A DNA stretch of 64,000 nt from Trebonia sp050013875. GTDB taxonomy: Bacteria; Actinomycetota; Actinomycetes; Streptosporangiales; Streptosporangiaceae. Below the pieces are notes generated by a model, which saw nothing but the letters and a program-made list of their open reading frames with translations, ran no database searches and was not told the origin of the DNA. Location: contig JBEKEK010000006.1 of NCBI GenBank assembly GCA_050013875.1, forward strand, positions 34,515 to 98,514. Direction: 5' to 3'. Of this stretch, positions 41,781 through 49,877 are shown piece by piece (position 1 is the stretch's first letter; every line of letters starts with the position of its first letter). The position numbers were made by a program, and so were the translations under genes.

Positions 41781-44700
41781 TCACGAAACAGTGAAGCCAC
41801 GAGCTATTTCAACCTGCTCTACGGCACGGGCGATCTGGTCGAGCATGGGCTTTTGCACGTTCCGTATGGAATAAGGCAAACTCAGCCGAGCCTTCCTGGA
41901 AAATATCCATTCCAGGTTCAGGAGCCAGTCCAGGAGCGTGGGCTCCGCATGGGAACCTTTGATCCATTCCGAAAATTCGGCCGTTACTCCCGGAATTACC
42001 ATTGCCTCAGCGTTTTTCTTTTGAGCCTCGGACTTCTCGTCCGATACTTCGGCTGCTGCTGCAATGTCCGACAACAGCCGAAGAATCTCAGGATGAGCTA
42101 CAAAATCAATTTGGAGCAGGAGCTCTATAAGCAATCTCATCCCACGAGGCGTCTGGACCCTACCAAGTATAATAAAAATCTCGACTATACTCCACTGTCG
42201 CCCATTCGCGATGGACCTAATTAGCCGCGCCTCATAGTAGCGTCGATAGAGATAGAACGCAATCAGACAGCAAGCTGCAATGCCGCCTACGACAGCGAGA
42301 CCAATTGCAATGAATTTAAGTGCCAAGCTGCCATTCCTGCTCGTGACCAGGCTGGGAACATAGGCTACTCCGGCCCATATAAGTATTCCATAGAACAGGA
42401 CGACGGGCAGAGCAGTGCGCAGCAGCTTTGGCATCGACGCTTGCCTGATGATAATCACGAGTCTCCGCAGCACCCCCACCAAGGCAAATATCGGGATAAG
42501 AGGCCACGAGAACTCACTAGTGGACCTCCGATGCTTGCAGACGTATCCCACCTCTGCTGGCCAACCTGCAAAATACGTGCCCGCGATACACGCCACGACG
42601 ACTATAAGCGGACTGCGTGGCGGAACCGCAAAGGCCACTACTATCGGAAACACAGGGGCGGAGAGTCTAGCATAAATTACTGTAGCAGAAAATATCCATG
42701 AGTTAGGCCTGATGATCAGATTAGTTCCCCAGAGGCGATATACTGTCTGAGTAAACAGCATTCGTCTATAGCCCATGAGTCCTATTGTCACAAGTATTAT
42801 CTCAGCTATTGCGCTCGGCCACAATATGACCGCGCATATAAGTACTTGAATGGCAGCCAATGCGTAATCGATTTTAGGCGCCAGGCTAAGCAGGCGCAGG
42901 GTCCGAATAAGAGGACGTGGACCGGGCAGTCGACGCACCTGAGCATTAAGAGCCACCTTCTGTTCAGTCAGATCACCGCTGGCCGCCATCTCGACCAACG
43001 TTTTTCGCACACCCTCGTATAGGCTAAGAGGTGGATCCGCCAGCCGACTTACACACAAGTAGGCCTCGCCGCCGAGAACTAGGCTGCCCGAAGCGAACGC
43101 CTCATCAAGCAACCAGATCGTGTCATCTTTACGCGCCACCAGCGCGAAGCTCAGAGCCCACTTCTTGTCATATCTCCTTCCCTTGTTCCAAGCAGACATC
43201 AGCAACGACCCCGCATCGGCACGGAATTCACTAGGAATATTTTCCGGTGTTTGCCCCAAGCCAGCGCTCAGTACGGCCAAAAGATGCATAGCACCAGGCG
43301 GCCAGCAATAACCACCAGTTGCGGTCTGCCGTTCTTCGTCTTCGATGGCCTTACGTGTCATAGGCGCAATCGCGCGCGTGGCCTCCTCGAGAAGAGGGGT
43401 TATCGCAGTCATCGGTTGCGTCTGCATGATCGTAACGGCAGTCTCTCGCCAGCGCCCGTCTACGAGCAGTTCAGCTACCGATACACGCTCCGGATTACGA
43501 ATTACGACACAGGTAGCGAAGTACTCTTGGAATCTGCGGTGCGCGAATGTAAATGACGGCTCTCCACTGCCACCTGTATTTTCGCCAGCCCGGCCGAGCT
43601 TTATATACTCCAGCGCGTTCAGCACTGCATCGAGCCTTGCGATCGGTATGTAGTCAGTTCTGATCAGTGCCGAACGCAGAGCCTTCCTGGTGGGACTGAG
43701 ACCAAGACCGAGTTCTGCGGCCATGGAAAAGGCAATTTCCTCCGCCAGTGCCCGAACGAGTTGCACACTTACTTTGTAACGTTTTTGTATGCGCTCCGCG
43801 TCGCGGGACAATCGCTGAGTTAGATAGCTCTCATAGACGGAGTACGAGCTTCCGGGAAATCTGCCTGTGGCTTGCACATACTCACATATAAGACCCAAGA
43901 ACATCGGGTTTGTTGCTGACTGCCGAATCTCTGAGTCCGCTATTGCGAGGCCACCTTCAACTGTGCGGACTTGATCTGGATGAAGACCAGAGCGACGAAT
44001 GAGATCAGCTTGCCTTCGGCCTGACAGTGCTACTATCTGGAAACGCGGCTCCCTGAACGTTTTGGGGCCGCGGAACTCTCTAGATGCAACTATCGCACGG
44101 CTCTTACGCATGCCAAACAGAAAGTTATGAATGGCCAGCGCATACTCTTCCACTGCATTATCAGCTTCTGTTGAACTCAGTATGTCCGGTATCTCGTCAA
44201 ATGAGTCTAGTAGCAGAATCCACGATCCAGCTATCAAACCGCGATCGAATTCTTCATCCATGAATCGCTCGACGTCGCGATCGTTAACACGGACGATGCT
44301 CGCAAATATGAAGTCGCGGACGGAACTACTGTCAACGGGTCGACGTTCTGGATGAAATTCTTTGAGATTGACATACAAAGGTATTATGCAAGTCTCAGGA
44401 GATCTGCGCGCTCTGTCTGCGAGCTGTTCGGCTAGATGGCGAAGTGCCACGCTCTTACCTGCGCCTGGGTCCCCTTCAAGCACAATGAGAGGTTCGGCAC
44501 TGCGTTCAAGCGCTCGCGAGAGTGACTTCTCGCGACGCAGTATGACCGTACGCGAACGCGAATGGCGAAGCCATGGTATTCGCCGCTGGCGACCTTCTAC
44601 TTCGACCTCGGCTTCAAGATCCGCGAATCGCTCATCGTGCCAATTCTCTTGGCCGGCCAACTGTTGCAGCTGGTTCTGTATATGACGGGCAAATTGCCTG

Positions 44701-44948
44701 CGCCTCTCGAGGCGAAATTTCATTTCTGAGCTGTTGGCGCGGGAGAACGGCCAGAGCGGGATCAGCGCAGCTATCATCCAATATAGACCAAGGCAAATGG
44801 CAACTGTGGACAGGATTGCGAGCACTAGCTCCCACTTGGAATTCTTGGCGAGCAGCCACAATGGTATCGCCGCACCGACTCCTAGTAGGACGACGACTCC
44901 GCCGGCGGCACTCCAGGCGGCCGATCGCTCCCCATGGGAATCACTCAT
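41781..44948 (-). CDS. Membrane NACHT-family STAND NTPase
   Basis: A 1055-residue protein. Two N-terminal membrane helices (about 14-34 and 40-66) are followed by a cytosolic segment and a NACHT ATPase: Walker A GDPGAGKS (159-166), Walker B LLLDSFDEIP (245-254), VASREFRG sensor region, and the winged-helix mark FTFAHRRFQEYFA (467-479). A helical region (about 490-690), five or six more membrane helices (about 693-901) and a soluble C-terminus follow. It probably oligomerises on sensing a signal and acts at the membrane. Base composition is far less GC-rich than all neighbours, pointing to transfer. ATG 44948. No partner gene adjoins it. Bacterial NACHT proteins include phage-defence ATPases; defence here is inferred. 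Confidence 0.85.
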   Translation of the reverse strand: MSDSHGERSAAWSAAGGVVVLLGVGAAIPLWLLAKNSKWELVLAILSTVAICLGLYWMIAALIPLWPFSRANSSEMKFRLERRRQFARHIQNQLQQLAGQENWHDERFADLEAEVEVEGRQRRIPWLRHSRSRTVILRREKSLSRALERSAEPLIVLEGDPGAGKSVALRHLAEQLADRARRSPETCIIPLYVNLKEFHPERRPVDSSSVRDFIFASIVRVNDRDVERFMDEEFDRGLIAGSWILLLDSFDEIPDILSSTEADNAVEEYALAIHNFLFGMRKSRAIVASREFRGPKTFREPRFQIVALSGRRQADLIRRSGLHPDQVRTVEGGLAIADSEIRQSATNPMFLGLICEYVQATGRFPGSSYSVYESYLTQRLSRDAERIQKRYKVSVQLVRALAEEIAFSMAAELGLGLSPTRKALRSALIRTDYIPIARLDAVLNALEYIKLGRAGENTGGSGEPSFTFAHRRFQEYFATCVVIRNPERVSVAELLVDGRWRETAVTIMQTQPMTAITPLLEEATRAIAPMTRKAIEDEERQTATGGYCWPPGAMHLLAVLSAGLGQTPENIPSEFRADAGSLLMSAWNKGRRYDKKWALSFALVARKDDTIWLLDEAFASGSLVLGGEAYLCVSRLADPPLSLYEGVRKTLVEMAASGDLTEQKVALNAQVRRLPGPRPLIRTLRLLSLAPKIDYALAAIQVLICAVILWPSAIAEIILVTIGLMGYRRMLFTQTVYRLWGTNLIIRPNSWIFSATVIYARLSAPVFPIVVAFAVPPRSPLIVVVACIAGTYFAGWPAEVGYVCKHRRSTSEFSWPLIPIFALVGVLRRLVIIIRQASMPKLLRTALPVVLFYGILIWAGVAYVPSLVTSRNGSLALKFIAIGLAVVGGIAACCLIAFYLYRRYYEARLIRSIANGRQWSIVEIFIILGRVQTPRGMRLLIELLLQIDFVAHPEILRLLSDIAAAAEVSDEKSEAQKKNAEAMVIPGVTAEFSEWIKGSHAEPTLLDWLLNLEWIFSRKARLSLPYSIRNVQKPMLDQIARAVEQVEIARGFTVS

Positions 44949-45732
44949 GGAGGAATCATATTCCGAGCGGACCGCTGTGTAACCCCTACGTACTTCCTGC
45001 GCTAAACGTCAGTGGCGCGCGGGTGCCGCACCCTGCTCGCCGTTGCTACCGTTGCTGTTGCACGACGGCACGGAAAGTGCGGTCTTGATCGACTGAACTC
45101 AATTAAGACGAGACCGAACACTCGACAGTCGCCACCCGATGGGACGAGGCGACAATTGCCGCCTAGCCGTAGGAGACGTGGCCCGTACAAAGGACCTTCG
45201 CGGAGCTGGCCGCCTGGCTGGGCTTATGGAAGAGTCCGGCACGGCTCAAGATCGCTGCGGGACCGCACCTATGGCCGTTGCGCAAAGATCCCGGTTGTGT
45301 AACTAGATAGGTAGGACGGGTCTCTCCCTTCGCGCTCGTGATGCTTCTGCTTCTGCCGCGGGTTTGGCGGGTGTCTATTGGCCGGGTAGGGCGTGCTGTG
45401 GTGTAGTGCGGCTCGTGCCCGAGATCCCTGGCGTGCCCGGCGATGCCGCCGGGCTGCGTGCTGCCAGCTGGTCACCTGCACGTCAGGCGCGGGAAGGACG
45501 CCACGGCATCGGCTCGCTCGACGCCCTCGCCCGCGCCCGCGCCCGCGAAGGCAACCCCTGGATCCCCGACGCCACATAAGCAAGCCCGGCAAGAAAGCAC
45601 CGGCTATCCCGAGCCGCGACGGGAACCCTCCCGGTTAGCGCTGATCGGCGTTTCCCGTGCCGAGTTGCCGGCTGCCACATCCGCGGACGGGCCTTTCGGC
45701 CCGTGCCTCCGCGGCTGGCTGGCGCGTCGCGG
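44949..45732. other. 784-bp gap with no confident gene; possible decayed coding DNA
   Basis: The first roughly 120 bases keep the lower GC of the NACHT gene and should hold its promoter. Two plus-strand frames look protein-like without a start: about 45181-45308 (reads TFAELAAWLGLWKSPARL) and about 45364-45579, ending EGNPWIPDAT. I recognise neither and treat them as possible remnants at the island edge. Confidence 0.4.
45681..45714 (-). terminator. Hairpin terminator after the lipoprotein gene
   Basis: Stem ACGGGCC/GGCCCGT with a four-base loop (45687-45704), extended by CCGCGG/CCGCGG outer arms with a GCCT bulge. It starts 19 bases past the stop codon of the minus-strand lipoprotein gene. 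No U-tract. Confidence 0.6.
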
Positions 45733-46368
45733 CTAGCTCTGACTCGGTCCTTGCGGCGGTCGCTGGCCAGGGCACGCCGTCCCGACGCCGATGTCCACTT
45801 GCTGCTGTCTGCCGCCTGCCCTGACGATGACCGGCACGCAGGCCGGGTGATCAATCCAGTACCCGCCCGCGTAGGCCAGCCATCCGCCGCCCGTGCTGGC
45901 GCAGTTGCCGACCAGGACCCGGTGGCCGGGCGTGCCAGGCGCGCCCCACCCGATGCTAAGCCGGCTGGCGAACCGGCCGGGAACGATGAGCTCGAACGTG
46001 GTGCCCGGCCTGATCAACAGGCCGGCCTTCGCGAATAGCCGCAGCGACCCGTTGCCGTCGCCGGACAGGGACGTCTGCAGCGCCGGGTATCCGGGACTGG
46101 CTGGCAGCGCGACCACGCCAAGCACGACCTGCAACGGCGCGGCCGGGGCACTGTTGCCGATGAAGCTGCCGCAGTCCAGCGCGGATTCGGCGGCGGGCGG
46201 CGCCGAGGACGCTGACAGGCCATCTGGCCGGGCCGGGGCGTGCCCGGACGTGGCCGCCGGGCCGGTCTTCCCGTTGCCGGGCCCGCCGGCGCCGCTCGTG
46301 CAGGCCGCGAGCAGCATTCCGATCACTGCCGCGGTGACCAGGGCCGAGCCCCGCCGCGTCGGGCACAT
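45733..46368 (-). CDS. Putative secreted lipoprotein of unknown function
   Basis: A 211-residue protein. A short basic n-region and hydrophobic core lead to lipobox MLLAAC with Cys 23, then a Gly/Ser/Ala/Pro-rich linker. The mature domain (about 65-211) is beta-rich with three Cys (FIGNSA after DCGS, VGNCAST, HPACVPVIV). I prefer ATG 46368 because only this start gives a signal peptide at the N-terminus. It stands alone between the NACHT region and the aldolase operon. No family recognised. Confidence 0.65.
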   Translation of the reverse strand: MCPTRRGSALVTAAVIGMLLAACTSGAGGPGNGKTGPAATSGHAPARPDGLSASSAPPAAESALDCGSFIGNSAPAAPLQVVLGVVALPASPGYPALQTSLSGDGNGSLRLFAKAGLLIRPGTTFELIVPGRFASRLSIGWGAPGTPGHRVLVGNCASTGGGWLAYAGGYWIDHPACVPVIVRAGGRQQQVDIGVGTACPGQRPPQGPSQS

Positions 46369-46610
46369 CACACCAGTCTGCCACCGGCCGGCCCGCGCAG
46401 GTGCGAGCTGACCACCCGGGCGAACCGGCGGCAACAGGCCGGCCGCTGCCGCTTGGCCGGAGTCCGCAGACTCGCTCAGGTATCCTCTACGACGAACCAA
46501 CGGATCTTTACCGGCGGATACAGTTTTGGTCGGTATTCCGAATAGTGCTGGTTTCCGACTTTGACAGATTGCCCAATTTGACACGTCGGTCGAGGTCAGC
46601 GGGCCGCTGC

Positions 46611-47795
46611 TCAGCTGTCCCGGCGCAGGAGCAGGCAGCCGGCCTCGGGGCCGCCGCCGACGCCGACCGCGGCGACCTGGACGTCCTTGGCGATCTGCCG
46701 CTCGCCCGCCTCACGCCACAACTGAACGCAGGCCTCGTGCAGGAAGCCGTAGCCGTGCAGCCGGCCGGCCGACAGCTGGCCGCCGTGGGTGTTGATCGGC
46801 AGCTCGCCGTCCGGGGCGTAATACGCGGTGTTCTCAAGGAACGGGCCGACCTCGCCGTGCTTGCAGAAGCCGAGCGCCTCGATCCACTGCGTGGTGAGGT
46901 AGCTGAAGCCGTCGTAAAGGGTGGCGAAGTCCACGTCGGCCGGGGTGAGGCTGGTCTGCTGCCACAGGTGCGCGGCCGCGTCGTGCGCGGCCATGGTCGT
47001 CAGGTCGACCCGCTGGTCCCAGGTATGCCGCTCGCACAGCGCCGACCCGGCCGCCTCGATCGCGATCGTCGGCTTGCCCGTTCTGGGTGCCGTGCCGCGG
47101 CGGGACAGGATCACCGCGGTCGCCCCGTCACACGGGATGTCGCAGTCGTAGAGGGTGAACGGGTAGGAGATCATCCGCACCGACAGGTAGTCGTCGAGCG
47201 TCATCGGGGCGGTGAAGATGGCCTTCGGGTTCCGCACGGCGTTGCGCCTGGCGCTGAGGGCGACCTGGCCGAGCTGCTCGCGGGTGAGGCCGAACTCGTG
47301 CATATACCGCATGGCGTACATCGCGATCCAGTTCGCCGGGGACGCGGCGCCGAACGGCATCCGGAATTCCGCGTGCCCGCGGGCCCGTTCCGCCACCTGG
47401 GTGAGCGCCTGGGCACGTCCCGCCGCCTGCGCGGTCGACTCGCACACCGCGCGGAAGCAGAGCGCGTGGGTGGCGCGCCCGGTGGCGATCGCCGCGGCGG
47501 CGTCCATCAGCGTGCCGAGCTGGCCCGGGGTTTCCACGCCGCTCAGCACCCACGTGGTCCGCAGCCCGAGCGCGTCCCGCACCTCGTGCGTCGTCGCCCC
47601 GACGAAGCCGCCCTCGGCCTGGACCGGGCCCGGGTAGCTGGCGACCCCGTCGATATCCTCCGGTCGCAGGCCGGCGTGCGCGATCGCCGCGAGCGCCGCG
47701 TCGATGGCCAGGTCGACGCCACTGCGGCCGAGCTTGCGGCCCACCGCCGACTGCCCGACGCCGGTGATGACCACCTTGTCGTCGACGAATGTCAT
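46611..47795 (-). CDS. Thiolase-fold lipid-transfer protein, Ltp2-like retro-aldolase
   Basis: A 394-residue thiolase-superfamily protein starting at ATG 47795 behind GGGGAG. The nucleophile loop lacks Cys (WVLSGVETPGQLGTLMDAA). The Ltp2-type motif FATLYDGFSYLTTQW and GELPINTHGGQLSAGRLHG are present. Together with the DUF35 gene whose stop overlaps its start, it should form the third retro-aldolase complex of the window; here the DUF35 gene comes first. Confidence 0.8.
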   Translation of the reverse strand: MTFVDDKVVITGVGQSAVGRKLGRSGVDLAIDAALAAIAHAGLRPEDIDGVASYPGPVQAEGGFVGATTHEVRDALGLRTTWVLSGVETPGQLGTLMDAAAAIATGRATHALCFRAVCESTAQAAGRAQALTQVAERARGHAEFRMPFGAASPANWIAMYAMRYMHEFGLTREQLGQVALSARRNAVRNPKAIFTAPMTLDDYLSVRMISYPFTLYDCDIPCDGATAVILSRRGTAPRTGKPTIAIEAAGSALCERHTWDQRVDLTTMAAHDAAAHLWQQTSLTPADVDFATLYDGFSYLTTQWIEALGFCKHGEVGPFLENTAYYAPDGELPINTHGGQLSAGRLHGYGFLHEACVQLWREAGERQIAKDVQVAAVGVGGGPEAGCLLLRRDS

Positions 47796-48217
47796 CGCAC
47801 GCTCCCCGCTACTGGCCGGAACACCGGGACCCACACGTCTTCGTGATGCTCGAAGTCGACCTCGACCGGCAGGCCGAACCGCACGTCCTCCACCGGGCAG
47901 TCCACGATCTGCGTGGTCAGCCGGGTCTCGGAGTCCTCGGCGAGCTCCACGATCGCGATCACGTACGGTGTCGGGAACGCGTCACCGAACCATGGGTGCT
48001 GGTTAACCGTGTAGGTGGCCACGGTCGCCCGGCCGGACACCGCCTCCGGGCCGACGTCCCGGCTGTGGCACCGGAAGCACACCCCCACCGGCGGATGGAA
48101 GTAGCGCTGGCAGGAATGGCAGCGGTAGATCCGCAGCTCGCCCTCGGCGCCGCCGGTCCAGAAGGCCGCGGATTCCGCGGTCACGGCCGGCAGCACCCGG
48201 TAAGCGGGTCGGGTCAT
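47792..48217 (-). CDS. DUF35 Zn-ribbon/OB-fold protein (ChsH2-type partner)
   Basis: A 141-residue protein with Zn-ribbon Cys C33, C36, C47, C50 (RCHSCQRYFHPPVGVCFRC) and an OB-fold with ATYTVNQHPWFGDAFPTPY. ATG 48217 follows GGAGAG; the longer open frame upstream is a shadow of the isochorismatase-like gene. Overlaps that gene's stop and the thiolase-fold start by 4 bp each. Confidence 0.87.
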   Translation of the reverse strand: MTRPAYRVLPAVTAESAAFWTGGAEGELRIYRCHSCQRYFHPPVGVCFRCHSRDVGPEAVSGRATVATYTVNQHPWFGDAFPTPYVIAIVELAEDSETRLTTQIVDCPVEDVRFGLPVEVDFEHHEDVWVPVFRPVAGSVR

Positions 48218-48846
48218 GGATGTTGCTCTCCTTCTGCTAGCTCGGCCAGGCTGGCGAGCACGGCGTCGGCGTCGGTGATCCGCGCGACGATGGGCAGCAG
48301 CCCACCCATCATGAACTGGTAAGACTGATCCGAGCTGCCCGCCACGCAGTCGGCCGGTATCCGCACGTAGTAGCCGCGGTTCACCGCCTCGATCGCGAGG
48401 CCCGGGATCGCCACGTCGGTGGATACCCCGGTCAGCACAATCGTCTCGACCGACCGCAGCCTGAGCGTGGCATCCAGGTCGGTGCCGTAGAACGCGGTGA
48501 TTCCCGTTGTGCGGCAGCTGACGTGATCGCCGGGATGCGGAGCGAGTTCCGGGGGCGGGAGCGCATCGGGGGTGCCGGCGATCATCGTATGGTTCTTGAT
48601 GGCAAGCGTGCCGAGCAGGGAGTTGGGCTTGAGCCCGGCCAGGTCGGGCCGGTGCGCTATATGGCAGTGCACGACGGGCAGCCCGGCGGCGCGGAAGGCG
48701 CTGGCCAGCAGCGCTATGCGCGCCACGATGCCGCGCTCGGCGGCCTGCGCGGCGAGAGCGGGCAGCCCGGACGCCGCGGGATCGAGAATGCCACGCTGGC
48801 ACTCGCTTATGACCAGCGCGGCGGACCGCGGCCCACCAGGCCCCAT
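48214..48846 (-). CDS. Isochorismatase-like protein lacking the canonical catalytic triad
   Basis: A 210-residue cysteine-hydrolase fold (LVISECQRGI, HCHIAHRPD, TAFYGTDLDATLR, VLTGVSTDVAI, EAVNRGYYVRIPADC). The usual Asp/Lys/Cys triad is replaced: E15 for Asp, R112 for Lys and A146 at the nucleophile position. It therefore should not work by the known thioester mechanism and may be a different hydrolase, a binding protein or a dead paralogue. First gene of the minus-strand operon with the DUF35/aldolase pair. Confidence 0.8.
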   Translation of the reverse strand: MGPGGPRSAALVISECQRGILDPAASGLPALAAQAAERGIVARIALLASAFRAAGLPVVHCHIAHRPDLAGLKPNSLLGTLAIKNHTMIAGTPDALPPPELAPHPGDHVSCRTTGITAFYGTDLDATLRLRSVETIVLTGVSTDVAIPGLAIEAVNRGYYVRIPADCVAGSSDQSYQFMMGGLLPIVARITDADAVLASLAELAEGEQHP

Positions 48847-48875
48847 GGCTCTCCCATCGCCTGCAGCAGCGCAAG

Positions 48876-48893
48876 TCTGACAATGTGACTACA
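48876..48893. promoter_or_regulatory. TCTGACA box 4 (isochorismatase operon)
   Basis: TCTGACAATGTGACTACA, 30-47 bases upstream of the minus-strand start at 48846. Same TCTGACA core as the other boxes, with a shorter spacer and weaker second half. Confidence 0.4.
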
Positions 48894-48942
48894 TGATATT
48901 CCCATTTCAAAGGTGCTTTGCAAGCCCTTAGGCTTGACATCA

Positions 48943-48960
48943 TCTGACAGTAGTGCCACA
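48943..48960. promoter_or_regulatory. TCTGACA box 5 (SDR gene)
   Basis: TCTGACAGTAGTGCCACA, 61-78 bases upstream of the plus-strand SDR start at 49021. It matches box 2 closely (TGAC-N6-GCCA against TGAC-N6-GTCA). Boxes 4 and 5 share one divergent promoter gap. Confidence 0.45.
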
Positions 48961-49020
48961 TTCCAGATCAGGCACACCTGGACAGGCAACGCGGTGTGGC
49001 ACAACGGAGCGGGAGGCGGC

Positions 49021-49821
49021 ATGGGCGAGCTCATGGCGGGCAAAGTGGCGCTGATCTCGGGATCGACCCGCGGCATCGGGCGGTCGATCGCCGAGCATCT
49101 GGCCGCGCAGGGCGCGCGGGTGGTCGTTACCGGCCGCACCGTGGAAAAGGGCGAGAAGGTGGTCAGCCGCATCAGGGAGGCCGGCGGCACCGCTGAGTTC
49201 CTCCGCCTCGACGTGACCGACGAGGACAGTGTCCGCTCGGTCATCGAGGAGACCGTGCGGCTCTTCGGCGGGCTCAGCACGCTGGTCAACAATGCCGCGC
49301 CGACCGAAGTGGTGGCGACCACGGTCAAGCAGCTGGCCGACTACAGCACCGAGGAGTGGAACCGGATCCTCACCGCCACGCTCACCGGCAACGTGTTCTG
49401 GGCGGCCAAGTACGCCTGGCCGCACTTGGCCGCGGCCGAGGGGGCGTCGATCGTCAACATCTCCTCCGGCCAGGCCATCGCGGGCTTCAAGGGATTCGGC
49501 GCCTACAGCGCCGCCAAGGCCGGGGTCTCCTCGATGACCAGGACGCTCGCCGTGGAAGGGGCCGCGGCCGGCATCAGGGCGAACACGGTCCTGGTGGGCC
49601 GGGTGGTGTCCGGACGCGGCGACTCCGGCCACCATACGGGCGGCGGCAGGCTCACCCGGCTTGGCAATCCGATGGACATCGCCTACGCCGTTGGCTACCT
49701 GGCCTCCGACCAGGCCGCGTTCGTCACCGGGGCGGAACTGGTCGCCGACGGCGGGTTCTCCATCAACGGTGACGCGGTGTCCGACGCCGAGGCCGCCGCG
49801 ACGGCAGCAGCGGCCGACTGA
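49021..49821 (+). CDS. Short-chain dehydrogenase/reductase
   Basis: A 266-residue SDR: SGSTRGIG (13-20), VNNAAP instead of NNAG, and catalytic S149, Y162, K166 (AYSAAKAG). ATG 49021 has GGGAGG 6 bases upstream and fits the family N-terminus; the open frame before it is non-coding. The C-terminus ends in an Ala-rich tail. Substrate unknown. Confidence 0.88.
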   Translation: MGELMAGKVALISGSTRGIGRSIAEHLAAQGARVVVTGRTVEKGEKVVSRIREAGGTAEFLRLDVTDEDSVRSVIEETVRLFGGLSTLVNNAAPTEVVATTVKQLADYSTEEWNRILTATLTGNVFWAAKYAWPHLAAAEGASIVNISSGQAIAGFKGFGAYSAAKAGVSSMTRTLAVEGAAAGIRANTVLVGRVVSGRGDSGHHTGGGRLTRLGNPMDIAYAVGYLASDQAAFVTGAELVADGGFSINGDAVSDAEAAATAAAAD

Positions 49822-49850
49822 CGCTGACCCCGCCCCAGGGCTCGCCTTTA

Positions 49851-49868
49851 CGTACACATGGTGTCAGA
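49851..49868. promoter_or_regulatory. TCTGACA box 6, inverted (LLM oxidoreductase)
   Basis: On the minus strand this reads TCTGACACCATGTGTACG. It ends 9 bases before the GTG start of the LLM gene, so it would overlap a -10 element (CAGAAT at 49865-49870) if the transcript is leaderless. Confidence 0.35.
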
Positions 49869-49877
49869 ATAGTTCCT

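Noticed and set aside
41762..41782. GAGAAT/ATTCTC stem between the convergent enoyl-CoA hydratase and NACHT genes
   Set aside because: Only 6 bp with a 9-base loop and overlapping a stop codon; too weak to call a terminator.
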